Below are positions 42,757-51,103 of a DNA stretch of 64,000 bases, one piece after another; within the stretch, counting starts at the first letter, position 1, and each line of letters begins with the position of its first letter. The stretch is taken from NCBI GenBank assembly GCA_964592645.1, contig CAZQFV010000019.1, positions 20,838-84,837 on the forward strand. Direction: 5' to 3'. This DNA comes from CAZQFV01 sp964592645 (GTDB lineage Bacteria > Chloroflexota > Chloroflexia > DTKN01). Both the position numbers and the translations under genes were made by a program. The notes under the pieces are model-generated. The model was not told the origin of the DNA and did not search any database. It worked only from the letters and a program-made list of their open reading frames with translations.

Positions 42757-43911
42757 TCAAGTAGCCGAAATCTCCTCGCGAACCCAGTCCCAGGTTTCGA
42801 GCATCTGTCGAAGTGCGGCCTCGTCCTGCACCAGGGCCAAAGGTATATTGGGCCGCCGGGCAATTACCTCGTTGGGGAGCATTACCCCCGGAATAGCATT
42901 GAGCCGATCCAGGAGCATCCGGCGCTTCTCCTCGGAGTCGAAGGGCGGTTTGTACTGGTACCATTGGAAATAGATCTCGATAGTGCCGGATGTCCAAACG
43001 GCAAAGAGCTGATGATCGCGCCCCTGGTGGTTTAGGACGGGCACAAACGAGCCGGTCCTTTTGCCATGCCCCCACCATACCCGTGTAGTTTTGGACTTGG
43101 CCCACTCGAGAAGCGCCCGCGCCCCACCAACCCCATTGGGGTTGGTCCTGGCCAATTCCTGGAAGAACGAAGGCTCATCCCAGTTCACCGCAGGGCCTGC
43201 CGCCCCCGCCCTTTTCTGTTGGGCCCCGGCGGTCTGTCCGATGACCCGCGGCACGAGGCTCCGCAGCCCCTGCCCGACATACTGCTTGATCTCGACGGCC
43301 AGCATTTCTGCCTGGCTCAACTGTTCGTTCAGAAACTCGACGATGCGTTGCAGCTCGGGCGGGACTTCGTCGGCCACAAAGAGCATCCGGATGCGGCCAA
43401 TGCGCAGGTTGGTGTTCACCTGCTGCCAGAACGTTTCTATCTCGGTCTCTGGTTCCAGGAATTCACTCAGGACCTGCTCAACGTCCAGGCCTTCCGCCTG
43501 GCAGCGGGCCTCGAAGAGGGCCCGGACGGTCTCGATAGGCCAGTAGGCCACCGCATTGGCGGCATAGTCCAGCATCTGCCCGACAAGCTCACGACGGATG
43601 CGGGTGTCGCTGCTGCGCTTGACTTCCACCAGGGTGGGGGTGCCGTCCTGGTCCAAAAAGAGGTGATCTACGGCAAAGGTCCCGCCCCCACCTTCCTCGC
43701 TCGGCAGCGCTGCCTCGCGCGATACCAACAGCCACCGGCGGGGACTGGCCGGGTCGATCTGTTTTCCCGCCAGCAGGTGGGGGTATCTGGCCAGCAGTTG
43801 CTGCAGCAGCCGTTCGGACTCGTAGGGCTGCTCGATCAATTCCTGGAGTTGGTCGTCGCTTTGGAGTAGATAGATACCGCCATGCATCGTAATGGCCCTT
43901 GTCGTGCTCAT
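42757..43911 (-). CDS. PD-(D/E)XK nuclease-like protein linked to the type IIG enzyme
   Basis: The 384-residue product has a restriction-endonuclease-like core: AVDHLFLDQDG followed by PTLVEVKRSSDTRIRRELVGQ, giving D and E-x-K. The C-terminal part (about 240-340) has a beta domain with NHQGRDHQLFAVWTSGTIEI. This resembles the group of putative endonucleases related to NucS/DUF91, though the family name is uncertain. Start is ATG 43911, directly after the conserved leader; ATG 43887 with AAGGG upstream is an alternative. It opens the two-gene RM operon. Confidence 0.75.
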   Translation of the reverse strand: MSTTRAITMHGGIYLLQSDDQLQELIEQPYESERLLQQLLARYPHLLAGKQIDPASPRRWLLVSREAALPSEEGGGGTFAVDHLFLDQDGTPTLVEVKRSSDTRIRRELVGQMLDYAANAVAYWPIETVRALFEARCQAEGLDVEQVLSEFLEPETEIETFWQQVNTNLRIGRIRMLFVADEVPPELQRIVEFLNEQLSQAEMLAVEIKQYVGQGLRSLVPRVIGQTAGAQQKRAGAAGPAVNWDEPSFFQELARTNPNGVGGARALLEWAKSKTTRVWWGHGKRTGSFVPVLNHQGRDHQLFAVWTSGTIEIYFQWYQYKPPFDSEEKRRMLLDRLNAIPGVMLPNEVIARRPNIPLALVQDEAALRQMLETWDWVREEISAT

Positions 43912-44029
43912 AAAACAGAGTCCGCCACTTGACGGCGGCGGGCGGGTGTGCTAAAGTGTCTTTGTCAGGGTACCCGCTTGCCTTGACCGCGCCCCGGGCT
44001 CCGTCAAAGCCGCGGGGTTTCCTCTTGTT
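43912..44029 (-). promoter_or_regulatory. Structured 5' leader A of the restriction-modification operon
   Basis: Transcribed from the promoter 44036-44064. Hairpin 1 (44017-43992) is CCCCG-C-GGCT / AGCC-CGGGG with loop TTGACGG; hairpin 2 (43938-43922) is CCGCC / GGCGG with loop containing GTCAAGT. The same order of elements occurs in leader B (52357-52464), at about three quarters identity by eye over ~105 nt. It ends at the start codon of the first gene. Confidence 0.65.
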
Positions 44030-44035
44030 GCGGTC

Positions 44036-44064
44036 ATTTTACCATACTGACAAACCCAAGTCAA
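44036..44064 (-). promoter_or_regulatory. Promoter of leader A and the RM operon
   Basis: Minus strand TTGACT, 17 bases, TAAAAT. Confidence 0.7.
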
Positions 44065-44252
44065 AAAAAGGAACATCTACCCTCCCTTCTCGACCCCAAA
44101 CTCCTACCCCACCCTCTTACCCTCTCTCCTACTGCCGGCCGGCGCTCCGCGGCAAGGGACAGGCCCTTGCCCGGAGCTCCCTACCCATCCACCCCACCCC
44201 CGCCGGCCGGCGGTCTTGGGGCGGACAAACTACCAGCCCAAAGGAGAACACA

Positions 44253-44519
44253 ATGACCCGAGCATCCAGCAAACAGCGTTCTGGGGACGAATGGCACAAG
44301 CAGCGGATGCGCGCCCTGGTGCGCGACAACTTCACCTGCCGGTGGCCCGATGGCTGAACGGAGGAGGACGGTGGGCCGGAGACCCGCCTCCGCCATCTCG
44401 TCATGCACCACATCAAAGCCGTCGTTCACGGTGGGGAAAATGGTTTGTCGAACCTGGTCGCACTACTGATCTCTGCATATCTTTCTAAATGTACCCTGGC
44501 TGCCGAATGCAGCCTTTGA
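44253..44519 (+). pseudogene. HNH endonuclease interrupted by an in-frame TGA
   Basis: ATG at 44253 follows AAAGGAGAACACA. The frame reads EWHKQRMRALVRDNFTCRW, then P-D-G and TGA at 44355-44357, then the same frame continues ETRLRHLVMHHIKAVVHGGE and NGLSNLVAL, the HNH core. In relatives the base after WPDG/WPGG is cysteine, so TGA stands for TGC or TGT. The 34-residue product alone would lack the active site. The last codons are shared with unrelated DNA. Upstream, 44065-44252 holds only pyrimidine-rich sequence and a long hairpin at 44144-44178. Confidence 0.65.
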
Positions 44520-44530
44520 TGATGTCCGGC

Positions 44531-44773
44531 TTATTCCGCAGGCGGAGTCGCCTTACACAGCTCAACACGCAGATGAGACAGGTCACGACAGGCCAGATTC
44601 CGCAACTCAACTCGCTTCAGGTAGCGCCAGATGCCCTCGTCGGGATTCAGTTCCGGCGCGTAACCCGGCAGCCGTTCCAGGTGGATGCGGGCGGCTGCGC
44701 GCACCCGGTTGACGGAAGCCGGCCGGACGCGGTAGAATACTTGTGCGACAAACTGGTACTCGTCATAGGGCAA
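44531..44773 (-). pseudogene. IS630-type transposase C-terminal fragment
   Basis: The segment LERLPGYAPELNPDEGIWRY followed by L-K-R-V-E-L-R-N is the DDE-family ending of IS630 transposases, including the last catalytic glutamate. The N-terminal two thirds are missing and the sequence joins recombinase DNA at about 44775. Confidence 0.7.
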
Positions 44774-44774
44774 G

Positions 44775-45777
44775 TTACAGTCAGATCGCCAGGGTGACCG
44801 GTTTTGAATACGAGCCGGCCCGGCTCTGCGAGTTCTTTGGCAACCTGGCCTATTGCGGGTTCCCGGTCTGGCACCTGAACTATAAAGGACGCGGCATTCT
44901 CGACTGCATCGATCTTCCCCCGGTCATCCCCCCGTACGTGACCGTGCGGGAATGGCTCCAGTGTCGCCAACCCCGTGACGAGCATCCGCGGATCACGGGG
45001 AGCAGCTATCCGCTTTCCCACCTGGGCAACTGTGCCTGCGGCGCGCCCATCGAGGTGCACAGCGACGGCCGCAACCGCCGCTGCCTGGCCTGCGGCGCGC
45101 CCTGGCAGCACAGCGGCGAGACCTGTCCCAACTGCGGCGCCGACGAAGAGGCCCGGTCGTTCGGCTCCTACAGCTACGTATGTACCGACCTGAAAGCGCA
45201 CAAGTGCACCGCCAGCCGTTGGGTGGGCGGCCTGATGTTGGAGAAAGCGATGATCAAGGCGCTAACCCCCCATTTCACCGCCAAACACATCGTCGGAGCC
45301 ATTGCCGAGGCCAACGCCGCGCTGGAGGCGACGTACCAGGTTCACAACGCTGCCCGGAGCACGCTGCTGGCGCAGATCGCCGTGCTGCAGGACGAGCTGG
45401 GCAACCTGGCCCAGGCGGTCGCCCGCACCGGTCACAGCGAAACGCTGCTGGCGCTGATCCAGGAGAAAGAGGCCCAGGTGCGGCAATTGCGGACGGAGCT
45501 GGCCCTGGTGCCGGAAAGAAACTCCGCCCGGTCGCTCGACCCGGCGGATGCGGAGGCCCTGGCGTCACTGTTCCGGGAACGGGTCCCAGAAATGAGCCGG
45601 CGTGAACTGCGCCAGTTGTTCCAAGGGGTCGGGCTGCAATTCACGCTGCACAACGGTTACGCTGAATGCTCGATGGATTGGCCGCCGGTGCTTATGTTCG
45701 CGGCGTTTAGAAGTAGCCCCAGGGGGATACCGGTCCAATTACCGCAGTTTCCCAGGCTTTGCTTCACCATTCGGTAG
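44775..45777 (+). pseudogene. N-terminally truncated large serine recombinase
   Basis: About 330 codons of the recombinase and C-terminal regions remain, beginning SQIARVTGFEYEPARLCEFF. There are two zinc-ribbon-like parts (CACGAPIEVHSDGRNRRCLAC and CPNCG), a coiled coil (LLAQIAVLQDELGNLAQAV) and the end CFTIR. The catalytic resolvase domain with its serine is absent, replaced by the IS630 fragment. Its last 20 codons are the right copy of the direct repeat also found at 17081, which suggests it once mobilised DNA between them. Confidence 0.75.
45711..45769 (+). repeat. Right copy of the 39-bp direct repeat
   Basis: Bases 45711-45749 equal 17081-17119 exactly. This copy lies inside the recombinase 3' end, 28,630 bp from the left copy and in the same orientation. 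Confidence 0.85.
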
Positions 45778-45965
45778 CTGTGCGCTCAAACTTGGTTGGT
45801 GCTGATCTGGACAAAGGGAGCGGGTCCTGATAGACTTCCGCCAAAACCTGCGCTGACAGGAGGTGGAAAGCTATGGACCCGCAACAGGCATTTTGCCACA
45901 GCTTGGCCTGTCCTGCAAGTAGCCAGGTAGGCCGCGGCAATATCGTCATTCATAGTCAAAAGGAC
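45778..45965 (+). mobile_element. Left end of an insertion sequence with truncated transposase
   Basis: The presumed end TGTGCGCTCAAACTTGGT (45779-45796) is repeated with one change at 63952. An ORF starts at ATG 45873 (ACAGGAGGTGGAAAGCT before it) with MDPQQAFCHSLACPASSQVG, the start of a zinc-ribbon transposase N-terminus as in IS1-like families. After about residue 30 the match is lost where radical SAM DNA begins. Confidence 0.6.
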
Positions 45966-46254
45966 CAACTGTGCTCTGGACGGCAAATCGGACCGGTCTT
46001 GGCGCTAGCCCGTCACGGAGGCGGGGCAGGGCAGCGCGGAAGAAGGCAGCGCCGGGAACCAGGGGCTCGCCGCCGTGAAAGGTGACCCCTAGCGGGGCGC
46101 TTCCGCCTATCTGTTTCTGCCAGCGGATGTTTGTCTCCAGTGTCTCGCGGGACATCGTGGCGCGGCCACGGTGAGGACCGAAGCAGTAACGGCATTCCGC
46201 CGGGCAGCCCAGCGCAGGCAGAAGCATCAGGTGGGATACGTCAGGGACAAGCAC
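45965..46254 (-). pseudogene. Radical SAM/SPASM-type maturase, N-terminal fragment
   Basis: A GTG start at 46254 opens a frame with HLMLLPALGCPAECRYCFGP: the C-x3-C-x2-C cluster motif of radical SAM proteins. GVTFHGGEPLVPG follows, as in anSME/PqqE-like maturases. After RFAVQS the frame runs into the insertion-sequence fragment and stops. So only ~95 of some 400 residues remain. It lies downstream of the beta-helix gene on the same strand. Confidence 0.7.
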
Positions 46255-46347
46255 AGCGCTTCCGCCTGTTCTTTATGAATCGACAAGGTATCCCGTGCCC
46301 GGTCGACGTTTTCGTTGTTGAGGGTACCCGTCAGAGCGTGTTCGCTG

Positions 46348-48327
46348 CTAGGGCCCGTAGCTTTTCAGCACGATTGGCAGGTAGACTCGCTTGAGCGCAC
46401 CGGGGGCCCAGTATTCATCGGCGCCCAGGTCGGCGATGCCGAAGCGCGGCTCATCGTCGATGTCGAGCGCGGTGGCGGTGCTGACGCCCCGGTTGAGCGC
46501 GGCCGAGCCCGCGGTAATGTGATAGTCGCCGTTGAGCGGGTCGACAAAGGCCGGCGCGCCGGTGTACTGGTGCGACAGGAAAAAGGTCCCCGTGCCCCAG
46601 GTGTTGCTGATGTTGTCCGACCACAGGATGCCGTCGACGACGACGATGTTGGCCACCTCATCCCCCTTGGCATAGATTCCTACCCCCTGGCTGACGATCA
46701 CGGTGTTGTACAGCCGCACCTGGGAGCGCTCGCCGGCCGAGGTCTCGACGACGTACAGGCCGCTCTGCTCGCCGTCCGTGCCGTAGTGGTTTTCGGCAAT
46801 GGTGTTGTGGTAGAGGTAAGGGCTGGAACCGTAGAGGTAGAGGCCCGAGCCCCCGAACCGGCCGCTGTTGCCGGTGATCATGTTGTTGATCAGCGTGGGG
46901 TCGCCCGAGAGGTACAGGCCGCCTCCTTTGCCCCCCAGGGCGTGATTCCCGGGGTCGATGATCCCGACTGCTGTGTTGTTTTGGATCAGGTTCGCTTGCA
47001 GCGTGGCGTTGTCCCCCACGATGTACACGCCACCGCCAAAGCCGTAAGATACCGCCCCGGGTCCCGCAGCATTGTTTTCAATAATATTGTGCTGGAGGGA
47101 GACCGAGCCGGCATCGGCATCGATGTAGACGCCGCCTCCCTGACAGCTCGCATAGTTGTCCTGGTTGTGGTGGATCCAGTTCCCGACGAGCGTAACCTGG
47201 CCGGCCGTGACGGGCTGGATCCGGATCCCGCCGCCAAACCCGGTATCATGGCCGCCGCTGTAGCGAATCTCGTTCCCTGCCAACACGATCATGCCCTCCC
47301 CGACGACGACCCCCACAAAGTCGCTGCCGTGGACCAGGCTGTTGCGCAGCACGCCGTCTCCGGTCAGGACGATGCCATGGGTGTCGACCGTGCTGCTGAA
47401 CACGCTGTTCTCGATGCGGAATGTCCCGGCGGCAATATTCAAGGCGCCGGCGAGCGGCGCGCCGGCGTCGGCCTCATTGTTCTCGAGGAGGCTGTCCGTA
47501 AAGGTGAAGGCTCCCGTGCCGGCCACGGCGATCGCCGCTCCCTCGCCGTTCACCGTCGTCGTGCGGTTGTCCCGGAACTGGCTGGCCTCGCCGATCTGCG
47601 TCTGCGAGCCCGACAGGTACAGCGCGCCCCCGTGGCCGGCCGCGTTCGTCTCCAGGATGGCCGCGGCCATGTTCAGCACTCCGTTCCGGATGTACAGCCC
47701 GCCCCCATAGCCGTTGGAGGGAGCGTTGCCCTGCGTGATCCAGCAGTGGCGGAGTGCGACGCTGGCGTCCAGGACGTACACGCCGCCCCCGGCGTCGTAA
47801 CCGGAAGCGGAGCCGCCCAGTCCGGTGGAGTCGCCGTACGTCAGGTGGAGACCTTCCAGGGTCACCTTGGTGGCGGCGCCAGTGATGTAGACGACGCGCC
47901 CCAGGGTCATCGCGTTCAGCTCCGTGGTGTTGGTCTCGGGGTCGGGGGTGTTCCAGTTGGTGGTGGTGTAGCCTCCGCGGATGGTCAGGCTCTTGGCGAT
48001 GTAGACGGCCTGCGCCAATCCGCCCTGGTCGTTGACGCCAAGGTAGGTCCCCGCGGCGACGCGGATTTCGTCCCCCCCCACGGCGGCGTCGATCGCCTCC
48101 TGCACCGTGCCGAAGCACGGGGTCACCCCGCCGCAACTTCCGCCAGGGGCCACGTAGAGGACTCCAGGCGCGGCCTGCACTGGCGGGTGGAAAAGGAGCG
48201 GCCACCCAGCGGCAAGGGCCAACAGGACGAGTGCCACTGTGATTCCCAGGAACCCGCCCCGGCTACACGTTACGCTGCTCCACGCCGTTGTATGGACAGC
48301 CAGAAACGAAGGCTTCCGCTGGCTCAC
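46348..48327 (-). CDS. Secreted right-handed beta-helix protein
   Basis: The 659-residue product has a signal segment (FLGITVALVLLALAAGWPLL) and a first domain YVAPGGSCGG...FGTVQEAIDAAVGGDEI, which is the DUF1565-like start of parallel beta-helix proteins. Many short repeats with GGG-x-Y/GGALYL and NNxI/V-x-x-N follow. The tail IADLGADEYWAP plus KRVYLPIVLKSYGP matches the ending often seen on Chloroflexota exported proteins (observation from memory). Likely a surface protein; no catalytic site is evident. A truncated relative lies at 33541-33858. Confidence 0.8.
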   Translation of the reverse strand: MSQRKPSFLAVHTTAWSSVTCSRGGFLGITVALVLLALAAGWPLLFHPPVQAAPGVLYVAPGGSCGGVTPCFGTVQEAIDAAVGGDEIRVAAGTYLGVNDQGGLAQAVYIAKSLTIRGGYTTTNWNTPDPETNTTELNAMTLGRVVYITGAATKVTLEGLHLTYGDSTGLGGSASGYDAGGGVYVLDASVALRHCWITQGNAPSNGYGGGLYIRNGVLNMAAAILETNAAGHGGALYLSGSQTQIGEASQFRDNRTTTVNGEGAAIAVAGTGAFTFTDSLLENNEADAGAPLAGALNIAAGTFRIENSVFSSTVDTHGIVLTGDGVLRNSLVHGSDFVGVVVGEGMIVLAGNEIRYSGGHDTGFGGGIRIQPVTAGQVTLVGNWIHHNQDNYASCQGGGVYIDADAGSVSLQHNIIENNAAGPGAVSYGFGGGVYIVGDNATLQANLIQNNTAVGIIDPGNHALGGKGGGLYLSGDPTLINNMITGNSGRFGGSGLYLYGSSPYLYHNTIAENHYGTDGEQSGLYVVETSAGERSQVRLYNTVIVSQGVGIYAKGDEVANIVVVDGILWSDNISNTWGTGTFFLSHQYTGAPAFVDPLNGDYHITAGSAALNRGVSTATALDIDDEPRFGIADLGADEYWAPGALKRVYLPIVLKSYGP

Positions 48328-48376
48328 GACACACCTCCTTGTGTTGTGCGCTCACGCACGCTCGTTCAGCCGGCCG

Positions 48377-48988
48377 CTAAAGAGAGAACCCCGTGGGGGG
48401 GGCAGGACGGATATGGTCTGAACAACAACGCGGTCTGGCCATGCCTGGCCGGACCCAGGCAGACCAGCCTGTATTCGATGCGGTCGCCGATCGATGGGAG
48501 CAGCCCGACAAGCTACTCGCTCGATCCAGGACGCGGATGTGGCCGGCCTTAGCCCATCTCGACAAGGAAGCACTGGACAGAGAGTAGTCTGTTGCAGCCC
48601 GATTGAGGGGGATTCTCCTTCCTTCTAGAGCCCCCCACCGGGATCGGTCCAGCCGGCCGGCCGCTTCCTTCACGTCATTGGGGTCCAACAGGAGTTGGTC
48701 ATCCGCCGTCGACTTGGTCGCAATAATGCGGGCGCCGACCAGCCGCGCGAGCACAGTCTCGTCGATGCGGTATTGGGCCACGGCCTCTTCCATCGTGATC
48801 CAATGGCCGTTGCCATGGGTCCCTTCGGTTTGCCCTGCTACCATTGCCACGTCCTCATCCGGAACCAGGTCCTCATTTTCGAGTCGTACCGTCCTGATTT
48901 TACCATCCCGGATGAGCGTTTGCAACGTGGCCCGCGGCAGGCGGTAGCGCTGCGATGCTTCTTCGATGCGCAGCAGCGTAAGCGGCAC
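48377..48988 (-). CDS. Protein with three HTH (excisionase/MerR-like) units
   Basis: The start is GTG at 48988 after AGGAGGTCCAG; a longer frame to 49135 runs into the tRNA fragment. Three similar units of about 30 residues occur: LLRIEEASQRYRLPRATLQT, ITMEEAVAQYRIDETVLARL and IPLNRAATDYSLSSASLSRW, each followed by a short basic tail. They look like MerR/excisionase-type DNA-binding helices in tandem. The last ~40 residues look out of frame (Ser/Arg/Pro-rich), so the 3' end may be frameshifted. It neighbours an integrase system. Confidence 0.55.
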   Translation of the reverse strand: MPLTLLRIEEASQRYRLPRATLQTLIRDGKIRTVRLENEDLVPDEDVAMVAGQTEGTHGNGHWITMEEAVAQYRIDETVLARLVGARIIATKSTADDQLLLDPNDVKEAAGRLDRSRWGALEGRRIPLNRAATDYSLSSASLSRWAKAGHIRVLDRASSLSGCSHRSATASNTGWSAWVRPGMARPRCCSDHIRPAPPTGFSL

Positions 48989-49080
48989 CTGGACCTCCTG
49001 GCGTTCCTTGCCGTTCCGGAAACACAGCGGCCAACCCGGTGGCCGGGTTGGCACGCATTCCGGCCCTATGCCGGACCCTA

Positions 49081-49132
49081 GAGCGGGAGACGGGACTCGA
49101 ACCCGCGACAGCCTGCTTGGGAAGCAGGCTGC
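49081..49132 (-). other. tRNA-Gly (CCC) 3' fragment, candidate attachment site
   Basis: The 52-nt piece contains the anticodon stem-loop with TTCCCAA, the T arm GCGGGTTCGAGTCCCGT and the 3' acceptor strand TCCCGC of tRNA-Gly. The matching GCGGGA 5' strand and D arm are missing, so it is not a functional tRNA. Such 3' fragments mark integration sites of tyrosine-integrase elements; an integrase gene is 2 kb to the right. Confidence 0.65.
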
Positions 49133-49186
49133 CAACGCCGTGCCGGCGAGATACCCTACTGGGCCAGCCAGGGAACATAGGCCGAC

Positions 49187-49216
49187 TTGCTACAATGATA
49201 TATTTCGTGTTATAAT
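49187..49216 (+). promoter_or_regulatory. Promoter of the AbiE toxin-antitoxin operon
   Basis: TTGCTA, 18 bases, TATAAT. Confidence 0.6.
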
Positions 49217-49237
49217 CGTTACATAGGAGGTAACGAT
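49215..49237 (+). promoter_or_regulatory. Operator/RBS-masking dyad of abiEi
   Basis: Inverted repeat ATCGTTAC / GTAACGAT (8 bp, 7 bases apart) overlaps the -10 end, the AGGAGG ribosome site and the start codon. AbiEi antitoxins repress their own promoters through inverted repeats; the site could also form an RNA hairpin that hides the ribosome site. Confidence 0.55.
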
Positions 49238-50078
49238 GGCGACAAAGGATATATCAGGGCCCGCGATTGGGGGACTGGGCAAGACCAGCAGCCAGCTCCT
49301 GGTGACACTGGCCGGCCGCGGCCAGCGCCTGTTCACCACAAACCAGGCCCGCGAGGTCATGGGAAGTTCCATGGCCACCACCCGCAAGCTCCTCCATGAC
49401 CTGGTCCAGCGGGGCTGGCTGTACGCGCTGGGCCGAGGGCGCTACCTCATCATTCCCCTAGAGGCCGGCCCGCAACGCCAGTACGCTGCCCACGAGTTCC
49501 TGGTGGCCGCCTACCTGTGCCCGGGCAGCTATATCGCCTACTGGACGGCCTTGCACTATCACAACCTGACCGAGCAGATCCCCGCTGCCGTCTTTGCCGC
49601 CACGACCCGACGCTGCCCCTCCGCGGCGATCGCCGGTGTGCGCTACATTTTCGTCACCCTGCGCCCGCACAAGGTCTTTGGCCAACAGACGATCTGGCTC
49701 GAAGGACAAGCTGTGGCCGTCTCCGATTTGGAAAAGACCCTGGTAGATGCCCTGGACCACCCCGAACACTGCGGCGGAATCGTCGAGGTGGCCAAGGGTC
49801 TGCACACCGCCTGGTCCGAGGACCGGCTCGATCTGGACCGCTTGACGACCTACTCCCGGCAAATGGGCAACCGAGCGATCCTCAAGCGGTTGGGGTACTT
49901 GGCCGAGCGGCTGCAGTTGCCCGCCGGAGAGCTGCTCTCGACCTGGCAGCAGGAGCGATCGGCTGGCTATGCCCTCCTGGATCCCTCCTCGCGGCCGGCA
50001 GCGGGCAGCCGCTGTCGGCGCTGGCAAGTGCAGGTCAATGTGCCGGACGATGAACTCACCGGATGGATGGAGCACTGA
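49236..50078 (+). CDS. abiEi: Type IV antitoxin AbiEi
   Basis: The 280-residue product has an N-terminal winged helix (TTNQAREVMGSSMATTRKLL, then GWLYALGRGRYLIIP) and the AbiEi C-terminal domain (YIAYWTALHYHNLTEQ, FVTLRPHKVFG, VAVSDLEKTLVDALDHPEHC). It counteracts the nucleotidyltransferase toxin of the next gene and represses the operon. Ribosome site AGGAGG lies 5 bases before the ATG. The toxin start is one base after its stop. Confidence 0.9.
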   Translation: MATKDISGPAIGGLGKTSSQLLVTLAGRGQRLFTTNQAREVMGSSMATTRKLLHDLVQRGWLYALGRGRYLIIPLEAGPQRQYAAHEFLVAAYLCPGSYIAYWTALHYHNLTEQIPAAVFAATTRRCPSAAIAGVRYIFVTLRPHKVFGQQTIWLEGQAVAVSDLEKTLVDALDHPEHCGGIVEVAKGLHTAWSEDRLDLDRLTTYSRQMGNRAILKRLGYLAERLQLPAGELLSTWQQERSAGYALLDPSSRPAAGSRCRRWQVQVNVPDDELTGWMEH

Positions 50079-50079
50079 C

Positions 50080-50922
50080 ATGATCAGCAGAGACGAGCTA
50101 TACCGCCTGGCCGCTGCATCTCAGGTGCGTGTCGAAACGGTCGAGCGCGACTATATCCTCGGCTGGCTGCTCTTTGGTGTATCCCACGCCGCCATCCGAG
50201 ACCACTGGGTGTTCAAAGGGGGGACCGCCTTACGCAAGGTCTACTTCCCTACCTACCGCTTCTCCGAGGACCTGGATTTCACCCTGTTGGCGGAGAGTTC
50301 GCCGGACGAGATCGGGGAGCAGGTCGATGCGGTATGCCGCTGGATCGAGCAACAAGCGGGCGTCACGCTGCACCTGGCAGTCCATGAGCAGACTCGCCAA
50401 GTGCTCGGCGAAGAGGCTTACCGACTGCGCGTGGAGTACACTGGCCCCCGAGGGCGGCGCAGCGGGCCACAACCGCGCGTCACGCTCGATCTGACCCTGT
50501 ACGAGCACCTCGTCCTTACCCCCAGTGCCAGGCCCATTCACCATCCTTACTCCGACCGGCCGGCAGAGCCGGCCGTCGTCCTGACCTACCGCCTGGAAGA
50601 GATGCTGGCCGAGAAGCTGCGGGCCCTACTGCGGCGCTGCTACCCGCGCGACCTGTACGATGCGTGGTTCTTGCTCCGATTTCAGAGGGAGCACCTGGAC
50701 CGGGCCGCGTTCCGGCAGGCCCTGGTACAGAAATGCCGCCACAAAGGGTACGCATACAGCTCGGTGGACGATTTTCTCCAGCCGACCCGGCGTGTCGGGT
50801 TTCGGCAGGCCTGGAGAACGTCCCTGCAACATCTGATCCCGGACGTACCCGACTTCGAGGTAGTGATTGTAGAGACGGAAGAGCTATTGTCCGATTGGAT
50901 ACCCCGGATAACGGAGGGCTGA
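50080..50922 (+). CDS. abiEii: Type IV toxin AbiEii, nucleotidyltransferase
   Basis: The 280-residue product begins at ATG 50080, next to the antitoxin stop. It carries the motif KGGTALRKVYFPTYRFSEDL followed by DFTLL, the DxD-type nucleotidyltransferase active site, and later EMLAEKLRALLRRCYPRDLY. AbiEii toxins modify tRNA acceptor ends with GTP or another nucleotide, halting growth. All catalytic residues appear present. The unit works as a phage-defence or stabilisation cassette, here beside an integrase. Confidence 0.92.
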   Translation: MISRDELYRLAAASQVRVETVERDYILGWLLFGVSHAAIRDHWVFKGGTALRKVYFPTYRFSEDLDFTLLAESSPDEIGEQVDAVCRWIEQQAGVTLHLAVHEQTRQVLGEEAYRLRVEYTGPRGRRSGPQPRVTLDLTLYEHLVLTPSARPIHHPYSDRPAEPAVVLTYRLEEMLAEKLRALLRRCYPRDLYDAWFLLRFQREHLDRAAFRQALVQKCRHKGYAYSSVDDFLQPTRRVGFRQAWRTSLQHLIPDVPDFEVVIVETEELLSDWIPRITEG

Positions 50923-51044
50923 GTATCGCCCCCGCGAGTTCCTCGCCATTGAAAACCCCTTGACCGAGACGAGGCCGAACAAAGGGATGGAGGCCAAATC
51001 GCCAACCGCTAACTGCCCGCAGGGAAAAGGAATGCGACCTGCAA

Positions 51045-51072
51045 AAGGCTGGGGACGATTGTCCCCAGCCTT
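51045..51072. terminator. Bidirectional hairpin between abiEii and integrase
   Basis: Perfect 12-bp stem AAGGCTGGGGAC / GTCCCCAGCCTT with loop GATT between convergent genes. No long T-run. Confidence 0.55.
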
Positions 51073-51103
51073 GTCCTGCGCCGGCCGGTAGCGAGCCCGT
51101 GTG

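Noticed and set aside
43929..43957. Plus-strand promoter TTGACG-N17-TAAAGT
   Set aside because: It lies within the conserved leader A and is explained by the leader hairpin loop; no gene or terminator follows clearly on the plus strand.
43912..44029. Known SAM riboswitch in the RM leader
   Set aside because: The hairpin order and conserved bases do not match the SAM-I, SAM-II or SAH classes as I know them; a covariance search would decide.
44355..44357. Selenocysteine codon in the HNH gene
   Set aside because: No SECIS-like hairpin was recognised directly after it and the gene is surrounded by decayed DNA; a nonsense mutation is simpler.
49081..49164. Complete tRNA-Gly gene
   Set aside because: The 5' acceptor strand GCGGGA and a D arm cannot be found upstream of the anticodon arm, so only a 3' fragment is claimed.
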